Shown one piece after another: positions 7,293 through 14,097 of a DNA stretch of 37,893 nt (position 1 is its first letter; the number at the start of each line of letters is the position of its first letter). The position numbers and the translations under genes are program-made. The notes under the pieces were generated by a model. The model was not told the origin of the DNA, made no database searches, and was given only the letters and a program-made list of their open reading frames with translations. Location: assembly GCA_027451625.1 (NCBI GenBank), contig DAIDIY010000038.1, positions 1 to 37,893 of the forward strand, read 5' to 3'. This DNA comes from Candidatus Daviesbacteria bacterium. Its GTDB lineage: Bacteria; Patescibacteriota; Microgenomatia; Daviesbacterales; UBA10151.

Positions 7293-7649
7293 TTACCATT
7301 TAAAAAAAGAGATTCCAGCTTTTCTTTTATATTGTTTTTCATCTTCTTTTAAAAATTGACTTATACCAACTTGTTTGGCCATTGGTTCTAAAACAGATTT
7401 AGAACTCCACAGAGTATAGTTAATTCCAAAAAGATCATTTAAAAGATTAGATTCCAGGATGGATCTGATAATTTTCCTTGAATGATAAGAAGGAGTTTTA
7501 GATAATGTATTATTCTCAACACGCTCTTCTCTATTTGCAAATCCTTCTATCTTTTGAGATGAAAATAAGGGATCAAACAAGAAATATGATATCGCAAAAC
7601 TAAAATCCGAAATTCTTCCTCTGCCTTGATGGGGATTATTTTCAATCAT
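7293..7649 (-). CDS. Uncharacterised protein (118 aa)
   Basis: No recognised family. The sequence is rich in Ser, Phe and basic residues (YHSRKIIRSILESNLLNDLF) with one moderately hydrophobic stretch near residues 16-30, too short and polar for a clear membrane helix. ATG 7649 is chosen over the TTG one codon upstream because TATAAT ends 8 nt before it. It is convergent with tmk (56 bp between stops) and divergent from the gene at 7789. Its own promoter supports a real gene. Confidence 0.55.
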   Translation of the reverse strand: MIENNPHQGRGRISDFSFAISYFLFDPLFSSQKIEGFANREERVENNTLSKTPSYHSRKIIRSILESNLLNDLFGINYTLWSSKSVLEPMAKQVGISQFLKEDEKQYKRKAGISFFKW

Positions 7650-7657
7650 CAACTTAG

Positions 7658-7663
7658 ATTATA
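7658..7663 (-). promoter_or_regulatory. -10 box of the 118-aa gene
   Basis: Consensus TATAAT ending 8 nt before the ATG at 7649. No convincing -35 box at 17 bp. Confidence 0.45.
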
Positions 7664-7751
7664 CATCTCAGTACCAAATTAATTTTGATAACGAGTTAAT
7701 TTGGTGATTTTCATATCTTAATAGGTGATACAGCTGGTTTTATTGATTTGG

Positions 7752-7780
7752 TTGTGGATATAGAAGCTGAATGGTATACT
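7752..7780 (+). promoter_or_regulatory. Promoter of the 116-aa gene
   Basis: TTGTGG (7752-7757), 17-bp spacer, TATACT (7775-7780), 8 nt to ATG 7789. The upstream in-frame ATG at 7771 lies across the -10 box and cannot be the start if this promoter is used. Confidence 0.55.
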
Positions 7781-7788
7781 TTTTTGAG

Positions 7789-8139
7789 ATGGAACGGATA
7801 AACTTAGGAAATATTCAATTTGTGGCTGATGCATTCCTTGATGAAGGTATAATAATAAAAAAGGTCGATGAAAATGGAAAGGCAACAAAAGATGACTTAA
7901 TAGTCTGCCAAGTTTATACCAGAGGAGAGGGTAAAGAGAAGGAGGTAACTGGAATAGATACTCGTCCCATAGTAAAGATGCCGTTTTGTCCAGTTGTTTT
8001 TACAACAAGCTACAATCCTCTGGTTTTATCTTTTGAAGAAGAAATTATAACTTTAAGCCCCAACGAGCTTATCCGACAAGGGGATCGCCTATCTGGTCTT
8101 GAATTAAATGTTTTTTTGACTTACATTAAGTCTAGTTAA
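7789..8139 (+). CDS. Uncharacterised small protein (116 aa)
   Basis: No family recognised. Predominantly beta: alternating hydrophobic strands such as IQFVADAF, DLIVCQVYTRG and FCPVVFTTSYN, then a short helical end. No signal peptide or membrane helix. The frame is open from 7771, but ATG 7789 (MERINLGNIQF) is preferred for the promoter reason given at 7752-7780. Two cysteines (QVYTR side and MPFCPV) show no metal-site spacing. Monocistronic. No function can be proposed. Confidence 0.65.
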   Translation: MERINLGNIQFVADAFLDEGIIIKKVDENGKATKDDLIVCQVYTRGEGKEKEVTGIDTRPIVKMPFCPVVFTTSYNPLVLSFEEEIITLSPNELIRQGDRLSGLELNVFLTYIKSS

Positions 8140-8190
8140 ATAGTAGCTTCCATCTTTAAAATTTTATATATTTAGTTTTTCTTATTATCA

Positions 8191-8219
8191 TTGACTAAGC
8201 ATATAATCTCTATTAAAAT
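8191..8219 (+). promoter_or_regulatory. Promoter of the TSCPD/zinc-tail gene
   Basis: TTGACT (8191-8196), 17-bp spacer, TAAAAT (8214-8219), 8 nt to the ATG at 8228. A TATAAT at 8202-8207 lies only 5 bp after the TTGACT and is the less likely -10. Confidence 0.55.
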
Positions 8220-8227
8220 CACCATAT

Positions 8228-8800
8228 ATGTCAGAACGCATAATAGGCCCCTCTGGTCCATTTGAATCAGATCCTGCTTTACAACCAGAAATACCACAAG
8301 ATCCATTTCTTGATCATCTATTTTTAGAAAGACCGACTATTTTGTGGGGATCAACTTATAGAGCTCCTACTATCACAGGGACTGCTTTTATAACTATTAA
8401 TCGAGAAGGAGAAACCGGGCACTTGCAAGCAGTAAGAGAAGTTCTAATTAATATAGGCAGAGCAGACATCCAAACAAGAGAGATGGCCAATGCTTTAGGT
8501 TATCTGATTACAGAATTACTTAATATTCCAACTTCAAAGAGCAATCAAGAGATTCTGGAAAAAATTATAAACATGCTGCGAAATCCTGGAAAAAGAACTG
8601 AACCTGGAGTTGTAGATATCAACATGAGATCCTTACCCGAAGCCATTGCACAAGTCTTAGAAGAAGATATATCCCAAACATCAAATCCAACTTTAAAAGA
8701 ATTAAGCTTTCAGAATTTGTGTCCTAGCTGCCGAGAATCTCCACTGGCAACTAAAAACGGTTGTAATATCTGTTATCTATGCGGATACAGCTCTTGTTAG
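8228..8800 (+). CDS. Free-standing TSCPD domain plus cysteine tail, like the C-terminus of B12-dependent ribonucleotide reductase (190 aa)
   Basis: Residues 48-118 follow the TSCPD pattern seen near the C-terminus of class II ribonucleotide reductase NrdJ: TITGTAFITIN, EVLINIGRADIQ (compare FVNIGKAG), ALGYLITELLNI, then QEILEKIINML. MRSLPEAIAQVLEE (133-146) matches the S.PDAIA..LEE segment that follows in NrdJ. The end is C165-x2-C168-x10-C179-x2-C182-x2-C185-G-Y-S-x-C190, the NrdJ-type cysteine tail. The catalytic barrel is absent here. In NrdJ the tail cysteines bind zinc and re-reduce the active site (family knowledge). A regulator or electron-delivery partner for a separate reductase is inference. 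Start set by the promoter 8 nt upstream. Confidence 0.8.
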   Translation: MSERIIGPSGPFESDPALQPEIPQDPFLDHLFLERPTILWGSTYRAPTITGTAFITINREGETGHLQAVREVLINIGRADIQTREMANALGYLITELLNIPTSKSNQEILEKIINMLRNPGKRTEPGVVDINMRSLPEAIAQVLEEDISQTSNPTLKELSFQNLCPSCRESPLATKNGCNICYLCGYSSC

Positions 8801-8810
8801 GAATCTCCGT

Positions 8811-9428
8811 TTATGTGTTTGAGTTAATTAAAACTTTTACGATCTGATCCCAATTTTGGACTACACTTATTCCCTCTTTTTTAAGATCATTATCTTTAAG
8901 ATGTCTATTCCAAGGTCTACGGAATAAAATTGGTTTAACGTTAAACTCAAAGCTATTATTTAAATTATCTATATTATCATCTATTAAAACTGTAATTCCC
9001 TCTTCCCGACAGATCTCCAGCTTGCTTTTTTTAGGTTTATTTGAACCGTAACTGTCAGTTAGATGAATCCTTTCAAATAGATTCGGAAAAAGACTATCCA
9101 AAGACTGCTTTGTTTTAAAAAGTAGTGAAGCCGGACGGGAGGAGACTATTCTTAAGATAAAATAGTTATTCAATTTCTTTAAAGCCTCCAAAGAGCCTTC
9201 TACAGGAGGAAGGTATATAAATTCAGAAGAGTTATAAAATTCAAAAACTCTTTTCACAGATTCTTCCTGACTGCATCCCCAGAGTATCCCGAGGTTAAAG
9301 GTATACATATCTTCATAGTTCAAGCTTGTTCCAAAGTATTTATTAGAATAGCTCACTAAACTCTGAATAAAATCTACTAAAACATCATCATTATCCACAC
9401 CGACTATTACTCTTTTTACTTTATCCAT
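8811..9428 (-). CDS. HAD-superfamily 5'(3')-deoxyribonucleotidase-like phosphatase (205 aa)
   Basis: The HAD fold is shown by motif I VGVDNDDVLVDF (D12 nucleophile and D14), motif II VSSRP after strand FILRIV, a lysine-rich motif III (SNKPKKSK) and motif IV VLIDDNIDNL. Overall layout and a cap with YSNKYFGTSLNYEDMYTFNL fit the NT5C-type family that removes phosphate from nucleoside monophosphates. ATG 9428 is chosen over an upstream GTG/ATG because TATATT ends 6 nt before it. It is divergent from the peroxiredoxin gene and convergent with the TSCPD gene (10 bp between stops). Substrate is not determinable from sequence. Confidence 0.8.
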   Translation of the reverse strand: MDKVKRVIVGVDNDDVLVDFIQSLVSYSNKYFGTSLNYEDMYTFNLGILWGCSQEESVKRVFEFYNSSEFIYLPPVEGSLEALKKLNNYFILRIVSSRPASLLFKTKQSLDSLFPNLFERIHLTDSYGSNKPKKSKLEICREEGITVLIDDNIDNLNNSFEFNVKPILFRRPWNRHLKDNDLKKEGISVVQNWDQIVKVLINSNT

Positions 9429-9434
9429 ATCCAG

Positions 9435-9440
9435 AATATA
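9435..9440 (-). promoter_or_regulatory. -10 box of the HAD phosphatase gene
   Basis: TATATT ending 6 nt before ATG 9428. The -35 region overlaps that of the divergent peroxiredoxin promoter. Confidence 0.4.
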
Positions 9441-9465
9441 CCACAAAACGATCATTAGTTGGCCC

Positions 9466-9494
9466 TTGAATTATATACATAAAACTACTACATT
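9466..9494 (+). promoter_or_regulatory. Promoter of the peroxiredoxin gene
   Basis: TTGAAT (9466-9471), 17-bp spacer, TACATT (9489-9494), 6 nt to the ATG. The -10 box lies in the loop of the inverted repeat 9478-9503. Confidence 0.55.
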
Positions 9495-9503
9495 AGTTTT
9501 ATG
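9478..9503. repeat. Perfect inverted repeat spanning the -10 box and start codon of the peroxiredoxin gene
   Basis: CATAAAACTA (9478-9487) and TAGTTTTATG (9494-9503) are exact reverse complements, 10 bp each with a 6-nt centre. The right arm ends with the ATG itself. Operator-like position; see findings. Confidence 0.65.
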
Positions 9504-9935
9504 CTCTCAGTTGGTTCAAAAGCTCCTGAGTTTACAGCCTACGACCAAGACGGGAATTCTCATTCTTTGAGTGAATTTTTTGGAAAATTAATTGTTTTAT
9601 ATTTTTATCCAAAAGATGATACTCCAGGATGCACTATGGAAGCATGCTCTATTCGTGACAATTTTGCAAAACTGACTGAAAAGGCATCAATCCTTGGAGT
9701 AAGTTCAGACAGTACACTGAGTCATAAACAATTCGCAATAAAATATAATTTGCCTTTTATCCTTCTTTCAGATCCACAAAAAGAGATCATCAAAATGTAC
9801 GAAGCTGACGGACTATTTACAAAACGAATAACTTATCTTATTGATAAAAACGGCATTATTATTAAAATTTATCCTCAGGTAAATCCCTCATCTCATGCAT
9901 CTGAGTTAATTAATGATTTAAATAATCTATCGTAG
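9501..9935 (+). CDS. bcp: Thioredoxin-dependent peroxiredoxin, Bcp/PrxQ type
   Basis: Reduces hydrogen peroxide and organic peroxides using thiols from thioredoxin-like partners in the cytoplasm. The thioredoxin fold starts KAPEFTAYDQDG. The active site YPKDDTPGCTMEACSIRD holds peroxidatic C44 and resolving C49, five residues apart as in PrxQ. A typical VLGVSSDS and an FILLSDPQKEI segment follow. At 144 aa it is slightly short but complete. Start fixed by the promoter and by the conserved N-terminus. Convergent with the pyrD-like gene. The inverted repeat over its start suggests dedicated control, possibly redox-linked. Confidence 0.93.
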   Translation: MLSVGSKAPEFTAYDQDGNSHSLSEFFGKLIVLYFYPKDDTPGCTMEACSIRDNFAKLTEKASILGVSSDSTLSHKQFAIKYNLPFILLSDPQKEIIKMYEADGLFTKRITYLIDKNGIIIKIYPQVNPSSHASELINDLNNLS

Positions 9936-9957
9936 GCTATTTTTACAAAGCTAGATT

Positions 9958-9987
9958 TGGAAGTTAGATAGAGATTTCTAACTTCCA
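9958..9987. terminator. Hairpin between convergent bcp and pyrD-like genes
   Basis: TGGAAGTTAG (9958-9967) and CTAACTTCCA (9978-9987) form a perfect 10-bp stem with a 10-nt loop. The right arm includes the stop and last codons of the minus-strand gene. There is only a short T run on the plus side (ATTTT) and none on the minus side, so termination is plausible but not certain. Confidence 0.45.
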
Positions 9988-11087
9988 GATAGATTTTCTA
10001 CAACTTTTTTAGTACTTATTCCTAACCCTGATTTTATATCAAGTATTGCTTTTGGACTAGCTAAAAACCCTGTCGCCATCTCACAGCCAGCTGCTCCAGC
10101 CTCTTTATATGCAAGATAATGAAATTTATTAAATATTCCGCCTACTCCGATTATAGAAATATTAAAATTAAAATCAGCTGCTATCCCTGCTATTCGCCTG
10201 GTCATATCCAATCCATAAGGGCGTATATATTCACCCGATATTCCAGCTTTTTCTCTTCCTTCACCAAAGGCAGGTTTTAATTCTTCAGTGATAATCCTTG
10301 CAGCCATAGTGTTAATCGCAACAATCCCATCAACAAACGGACCCACTGATTTGATATATCTTTTGAGCAGATCTTGATCGCTAAAGTAACAAATTTTAGC
10401 CAAGAGCTTAGTCTTATCTCCTATTTCATTCCTTACCGCTTCAGCAGTACGACCACTCATTAGAGGATCAAGACATAAAAGATGAGATGTTCCTTCATTA
10501 GGACAGCTTTGATTTAAACATAAAATTTTAGCTCCCGTTTTTTTAGCATATTTTGCAGCATCTACATGGTCTTGTACAAACATCTCATGGCTTCCCTTAG
10601 GAGTTCCCTGCAAACTCACGACTACAACTTGGCCATATTTAGCGTATTGCACAGCATCAGTAGCATCGGGTACCCAGATATCAGGAGGCAAAGATGGTAC
10701 GCCAAATGAGTTAGTTGGACTTGAAGGAAAGCTAAAACTTCTCGCCACCATTATCCCCCTTTCGGCAATCTCTGAGTTTAACATCTGATCAAGTCTAGTT
10801 GGAAGCAGATTAGGGTATCCATTAACCGGATATTGTTCTGATCTGACAGTTTTATATGTCACAATATCCCATCCCAGATCTAATGCTCTTTTTACTGCTT
10901 TACCATTTACTAAGGGACCTGCTGAAATTCCTAAATCAAGATATACTAGATTTCCTAAGAATGATCTTTTAGGAGTACCTTCTGTTATATATTTCTCATC
11001 TTTTAGTCCTTCACCGAATGGACCATCCAAAATATTATCTTGATATGAACGATTCGGATCATAAAAAGCACTAGTTAACTTCTCCAT
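9978..11087 (-). CDS. pyrD: Dihydroorotate dehydrogenase-like flavoprotein (369 aa)
   Basis: FMN-dependent oxidation of dihydroorotate to orotate in pyrimidine synthesis is the family reaction. Visible marks: GISAGPLVNGKAV (phosphate/FMN entry), TYKTVRSEQYPVNGYPN with FMN-contact K79, an N..G.P element, LCLNQSCPNEG with C195 as the class-1-type catalytic base, an IVAINT strand, and IIGVGGIFN for FMN phosphate. It is longer than usual class 1 enzymes (about 310 aa), mostly at the N-terminus. No other pyrimidine gene is in the window, so it may serve salvage or another dihydropyrimidine substrate. It has a near-perfect Shine-Dalgarno sequence, unlike most neighbours, and diverges from a TrmB regulator. 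Confidence 0.8.
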   Translation of the reverse strand: MEKLTSAFYDPNRSYQDNILDGPFGEGLKDEKYITEGTPKRSFLGNLVYLDLGISAGPLVNGKAVKRALDLGWDIVTYKTVRSEQYPVNGYPNLLPTRLDQMLNSEIAERGIMVARSFSFPSSPTNSFGVPSLPPDIWVPDATDAVQYAKYGQVVVVSLQGTPKGSHEMFVQDHVDAAKYAKKTGAKILCLNQSCPNEGTSHLLCLDPLMSGRTAEAVRNEIGDKTKLLAKICYFSDQDLLKRYIKSVGPFVDGIVAINTMAARIITEELKPAFGEGREKAGISGEYIRPYGLDMTRRIAGIAADFNFNISIIGVGGIFNKFHYLAYKEAGAAGCEMATGFLASPKAILDIKSGLGISTKKVVENLSGS

Positions 11088-11091
11088 TTAT

Positions 11092-11101
11092 TCACCTCCT
11101 T
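11092..11101 (-). promoter_or_regulatory. Consensus Shine-Dalgarno of the pyrD-like gene
   Basis: AAGGAGGTGA, 4 nt before the ATG at 11087. This is the strongest ribosome binding site in the window and it decides the start. Confidence 0.8.
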
Positions 11102-11150
11102 CTGTTATACTTCCTAACTATGATACTGTCCCTAAAAACTGTAAACTTAG

Positions 11151-11165
11151 CGACGAATCTCGTCG
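11151..11165. promoter_or_regulatory. Palindrome in the pyrD-like/TrmB divergent region, possible operator
   Basis: CGACGAatcTCGTCG, a perfect 6-bp inverted repeat with a 3-nt centre, 10 nt before the TrmB ATG and GC-rich against an AT-rich background. It could be the regulator's own binding site. Confidence 0.5.
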
Positions 11166-11175
11166 TCATAATAGA

Positions 11176-12021
11176 ATGTCTAATTTTAAAGAGATTAAAA
11201 ATGAATTGATGCAGCTCGGCTTATCAGAAGGTCAAGCGTTAATCTATTTAGCACTCGTCCAACACGAAGAATTGAGAATTCAAGAAATTTCTCAGTTAAC
11301 AAAGATTCCCCGAAGTTCTGTTTATGATAATCTTGAAATACTATTTAAGCTAGGAATTATTGAAAAGGTAATTGAAGATAAATTTATTAAATTAAAACCC
11401 TATTCAATAAATTCAATCCGCCACAATTTAAATGAAAAACTATTGGATCTTCAGGTAAAAATATCAAAACTTGATGGCTTAGAGAGAGCAATTTCATATC
11501 TACCTAAAAACGGGAAAAATAAGTCAACTATTGTCAGATACTATCGAGGTGTTTCAGGAGCGAGACAGCTGCTTTGGAATACACTGAAATCCAAAGAAAC
11601 TATCTTAGTTTACAGCGCATGGGGCAGAGGTAGGTATGTAGGAATAAAATTTTATAAAAGTTTTGTCACTGAATCAAAAATTCGGGGATTTAAAGAGAAG
11701 GTGCTTATCAATCCAAGTCCCAGGGTCCTAGAATCAATCAAAGCATATGCTGGTACATCGATAAGCCGTACTTCACCTCAAGATATAAAAGCGATAAGCG
11801 AAAACAATCTACTTATTAAAGGAGAAACCTTTATTTATGAAAATATATATTCTCAACTTTACTTAAGAGAGGAGGAGATTGGCGGTTTTGAGGTAGAAAG
11901 TCCCAATTTTACCCAGATGCAAAGATCAATTTTTAATACACTTTGGAATATGTCAGATCCAATATCATCTCTTCTTGCTCAAACTTCAATAAAAAATAAG
12001 ATCCAACAACAGCGGATCTAA
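11176..12021 (+). CDS. TrmB-family transcriptional regulator (281 aa)
   Basis: N-terminal winged helix (residues about 8-75) with the TrmB signature LGLSEGQALIYLALVQ, recognition helix IPRSSVYDNLEILFKLGII and wing KFIKLKPYSI. Residues 80-110 form a helical dimerisation segment. The C-terminal part (120-265) resembles the effector-binding region of TrmB-like proteins. TrmB proteins control sugar and other metabolic genes (best known in archaea, also in bacteria). It is divergent from the pyrD-like gene across 88 bp that contain a palindrome, so control of that gene and of itself is a natural inference. The effector is unknown. CATAAT ends only 3 nt before the ATG, so the start may be slightly downstream. 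Confidence 0.88.
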   Translation: MSNFKEIKNELMQLGLSEGQALIYLALVQHEELRIQEISQLTKIPRSSVYDNLEILFKLGIIEKVIEDKFIKLKPYSINSIRHNLNEKLLDLQVKISKLDGLERAISYLPKNGKNKSTIVRYYRGVSGARQLLWNTLKSKETILVYSAWGRGRYVGIKFYKSFVTESKIRGFKEKVLINPSPRVLESIKAYAGTSISRTSPQDIKAISENNLLIKGETFIYENIYSQLYLREEEIGGFEVESPNFTQMQRSIFNTLWNMSDPISSLLAQTSIKNKIQQQRI

Positions 12022-12033
12022 AATATAAATTAT

Positions 12034-12528
12034 CTAAAGTTTCAAGCTACTTTCTCTTATTATTTTAATAAGATCAGGAGTAAGTCTATCTACGACCTCT
12101 CCATGAGATGCTCTAATCAGACGTTGCCGTATACTACTAAAAAGCTCATCCTGGTGTACCAAATAATTAATTGAGAGCATGGTTAAGATTGACCCTCCAA
12201 AGAGTTCGCCAGTTCCTTTTATAATTGTGCCTGATAGATCTTGTGAGACAGAAGGAGAACTTAATACCCGTTCGCCTTTTTGGATCGCATCAGAAAGGAT
12301 TAAAGCAGCAGATCCTAAAAATAACATCCCTACCAAACGGGCTCTTGTTGTAGCTTTACTAACTTCAGAAAAAATATCTTTATTTCCAAGCGGAACAGTG
12401 CTAGTTGATCTGGAAATTTTAGTTACTATTGCATTAATCCCATTATTCCTATCCGACATGAGCTCAACATTTAAATTTTCGGGGGGACAAGATTCTTCGT
12501 TGCTAAATCGGCTGTTTTCTGCTGACAT
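12034..12528 (-). CDS. Uncharacterised membrane protein (164 aa)
   Basis: No family recognised. The N-terminal half (residues 1-60) is polar. Two hydrophobic segments follow (LVGMLFLGSAALILSDAI and GGSILTMLSINYLV), with a short helical cytoplasm-like tail. The frame is open to a TTG at 12564, but that TTG is part of the -35 box; ATG 12528 with TATATT 7 nt upstream is preferred. Convergent with the TrmB gene (12 bp between stops). The open frame on the opposite strand is only a shadow. Confidence 0.65.
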   Translation of the reverse strand: MSAENSRFSNEESCPPENLNVELMSDRNNGINAIVTKISRSTSTVPLGNKDIFSEVSKATTRARLVGMLFLGSAALILSDAIQKGERVLSSPSVSQDLSGTIIKGTGELFGGSILTMLSINYLVHQDELFSSIRQRLIRASHGEVVDRLTPDLIKIIRESSLKL

Positions 12529-12535
12529 ATCCGGT

Positions 12536-12564
12536 AATATATGATTTAACGTATAAAGAATCAA
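12536..12564 (-). promoter_or_regulatory. Promoter of the 164-aa membrane protein gene
   Basis: TTGATT (12559-12564), 17-bp spacer, TATATT (12536-12541), 7 nt to the ATG. Leaderless layout. Confidence 0.6.
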
Positions 12565-12630
12565 GCAGTAGGAACAAACAATCGCTCGCTAAAATATTTT
12601 AGAACTTCAAGATTAATCTTATTCAAAAGT

Positions 12631-13017
12631 CTAAATATTGAATTCTCTGTCTATTTTTCCAAAATACTCAAACAAGCGAAGAGACCAAGCAAGATTTATG
12701 AAAGCAACTCCTAAAATCTCCGATTCTGCATCTTCAGAACTAAAAAATGATCTGCCTTCTTCCTGAAGTTTTTCTGTTAAAGGATGCAAGTTTCCATTTC
12801 TTGCTGCAACACGAGCTCGCTTCCAGATTTTAAGTTCTTTACGGTAATAACCTGTTGAGTCTCGTTTATTTTTAATCATCAAATCACATAAGTGCAGACG
12901 GGAGGTGTTATATCCCCAAGCAAACCCTAATGGATTATTAAAATTCAAACCTTTTCCAAACTTTGAAGCAAGAAGGTCATCTCCTACCCAACAAACGCTA
13001 TTTTCGATTTTCTTCAT
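12631..13017 (-). CDS. Uncharacterised protein (128 aa)
   Basis: No family recognised. Trp-rich and helical (GFAWGYNTSRLHLCDLMIKN, KELKIWKRARVAARNG, AFINLAWSLRLFEYFGK). There is no signal peptide; the last helix is amphipathic rather than membrane-spanning. ATG 13017 is the first in frame. TATAAT (13043-13048) lies 25 nt upstream with a possible AAGACA -35 at 17 bp, so this gene has a short leader. It lies between two membrane protein genes on the same strand but with separate spacers of 102 and 181 bp. Confidence 0.65.
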   Translation of the reverse strand: MKKIENSVCWVGDDLLASKFGKGLNFNNPLGFAWGYNTSRLHLCDLMIKNKRDSTGYYRKELKIWKRARVAARNGNLHPLTEKLQEEGRSFFSSEDAESEILGVAFINLAWSLRLFEYFGKIDREFNI

Positions 13018-13198
13018 ATTTTATTTATCATCAATCTAAATTATTATAGATCTGTTCGTATAAAATGTCTTGGAATTAAAAAAACCACACAAGTCTTATT
13101 TATCAAAAGAGTCAAAAAAAACAAATCTTACCTATTTAAGCATTCATAATTTCTAATTTTTACGTTTTTAGATAAAGCACAAGAATTTCGGGTATATA

Positions 13199-13903
13199 TT
13201 AAAGTTTGTAATTTTTATTTATCACAAAGTTATTCACTGGATTTAAAACATTAATACTTACAGCCTTTCCTTTCGGAGGCACCTTAGTCGGAACAGTTTG
13301 GATTGATGGATTGTTGTTATTCGGATGAGTCTTTGCATAATTATAAATACTTATTCCTACAATCGTTAAGATAACACCAATCACAACAAAGATTAAAAGC
13401 ACAAAAACGAGGATTGCGATAGCTATTCCAGTTTTTGGTTTATCATCAGTTTCATAAACTACCGTATTTGCAATTTTGTCATGCCACCCTTGTTTTTTTG
13501 AATCCCAAATTATCCATAAAAATCCTAGCCCAAAAACTAAAGACGATATAAAATATCCAATGTAGCGCACAATACCAGTTGCAATATCTAACTCTCCCCC
13601 ATCAGTTTTAGTAACTTTAATCGCCATCAAACGATTCCCTAAAGTCTGTCCTTTTTGACTGACCCAAAAGAAAACAAAATATAAAGCACCTGAAATTGCT
13701 CCCGGGAAAAATCCTATCCCTCTGGATCCTGCACTAAACGTAAACCCGATTGAAGCTCCAATAAAAAGAACGATTAATTGGTCAATAACATATGCAATAA
13801 ATCTTCTTCCAAACCCTGCATAAACAGGTTGAAGTTGTTGGGCGGATTTAGTATTTGGTTGTTCTGACAGATTATCTTTATTAATTTTTTTTGATGCGTC
13901 CAT
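13199..13903 (-). CDS. RDD-family membrane protein (234 aa)
   Basis: The RDD domain spans residues about 25-155: AGFGRRFIAYVIDQLIVLFI gives the R..D pattern, then a second helix (FFPGAISGALYFVFFWVSQ), GQTLGNRLMAIKVTKTDGG, and a third helix ending in WDSKKQGWHDKIANTVVY. A fourth transmembrane helix (IAIAILVFVLLIFVVIGVIL) and a polar Pro/Lys/Asn-rich tail follow, likely on the outside. The family function is not settled; transport and stress roles are discussed in general. ATG 13903 is chosen over an upstream codon from the TTGACA-17-TCTACT promoter 10 nt away. Confidence 0.85.
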   Translation of the reverse strand: MDASKKINKDNLSEQPNTKSAQQLQPVYAGFGRRFIAYVIDQLIVLFIGASIGFTFSAGSRGIGFFPGAISGALYFVFFWVSQKGQTLGNRLMAIKVTKTDGGELDIATGIVRYIGYFISSLVFGLGFLWIIWDSKKQGWHDKIANTVVYETDDKPKTGIAIAILVFVLLIFVVIGVILTIVGISIYNYAKTHPNNNNPSIQTVPTKVPPKGKAVSINVLNPVNNFVINKNYKL

Positions 13904-13913
13904 CAATAACACT

Positions 13914-13942
13914 AGTAGAACATATTAGATATAAATTGTCAA
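13914..13942 (-). promoter_or_regulatory. Promoter of the RDD gene
   Basis: Consensus TTGACA (13937-13942), 17-bp spacer, TCTACT (13914-13919), 10 nt to the ATG. Confidence 0.5.
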
Positions 13943-14085
13943 TTGAACTTAATAAGACAGTCTAAAATAGATTACCCAAAGGTAATAAAATTATAAACTT
14001 CAATTTATAGCAAAATTAAAAAGTCTGAATCTATCAGTCTCAACTGGCAGATATAATTTTAAAAACTATTCTTAAATTAATTTAG

Positions 14086-14091
14086 TATAAT
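14086..14091 (+). promoter_or_regulatory. -10 box of the secreted HNH-like gene
   Basis: TATAAT ending 6 nt before ATG 14098; no clear -35. Confidence 0.45.
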
Positions 14092-14097
14092 TAGAAC

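Noticed and set aside
8202-8207. TATAAT as the -10 of the TSCPD gene
   Set aside because: No -35 at 16-18 bp; the TTGACT lies only 5 bp before it and pairs well with TAAAAT at 8214-8219.
11999-12019. Hairpin AGATCC-9-GGATCT as terminator of the TrmB gene
   Set aside because: The 6-bp stem lies inside the coding end and no T run follows.
12179-12544. Plus-strand open frame of 121 codons
   Set aside because: It lies antisense within the 164-aa membrane protein gene, has no promoter, and has the composition of a reverse-complement shadow.
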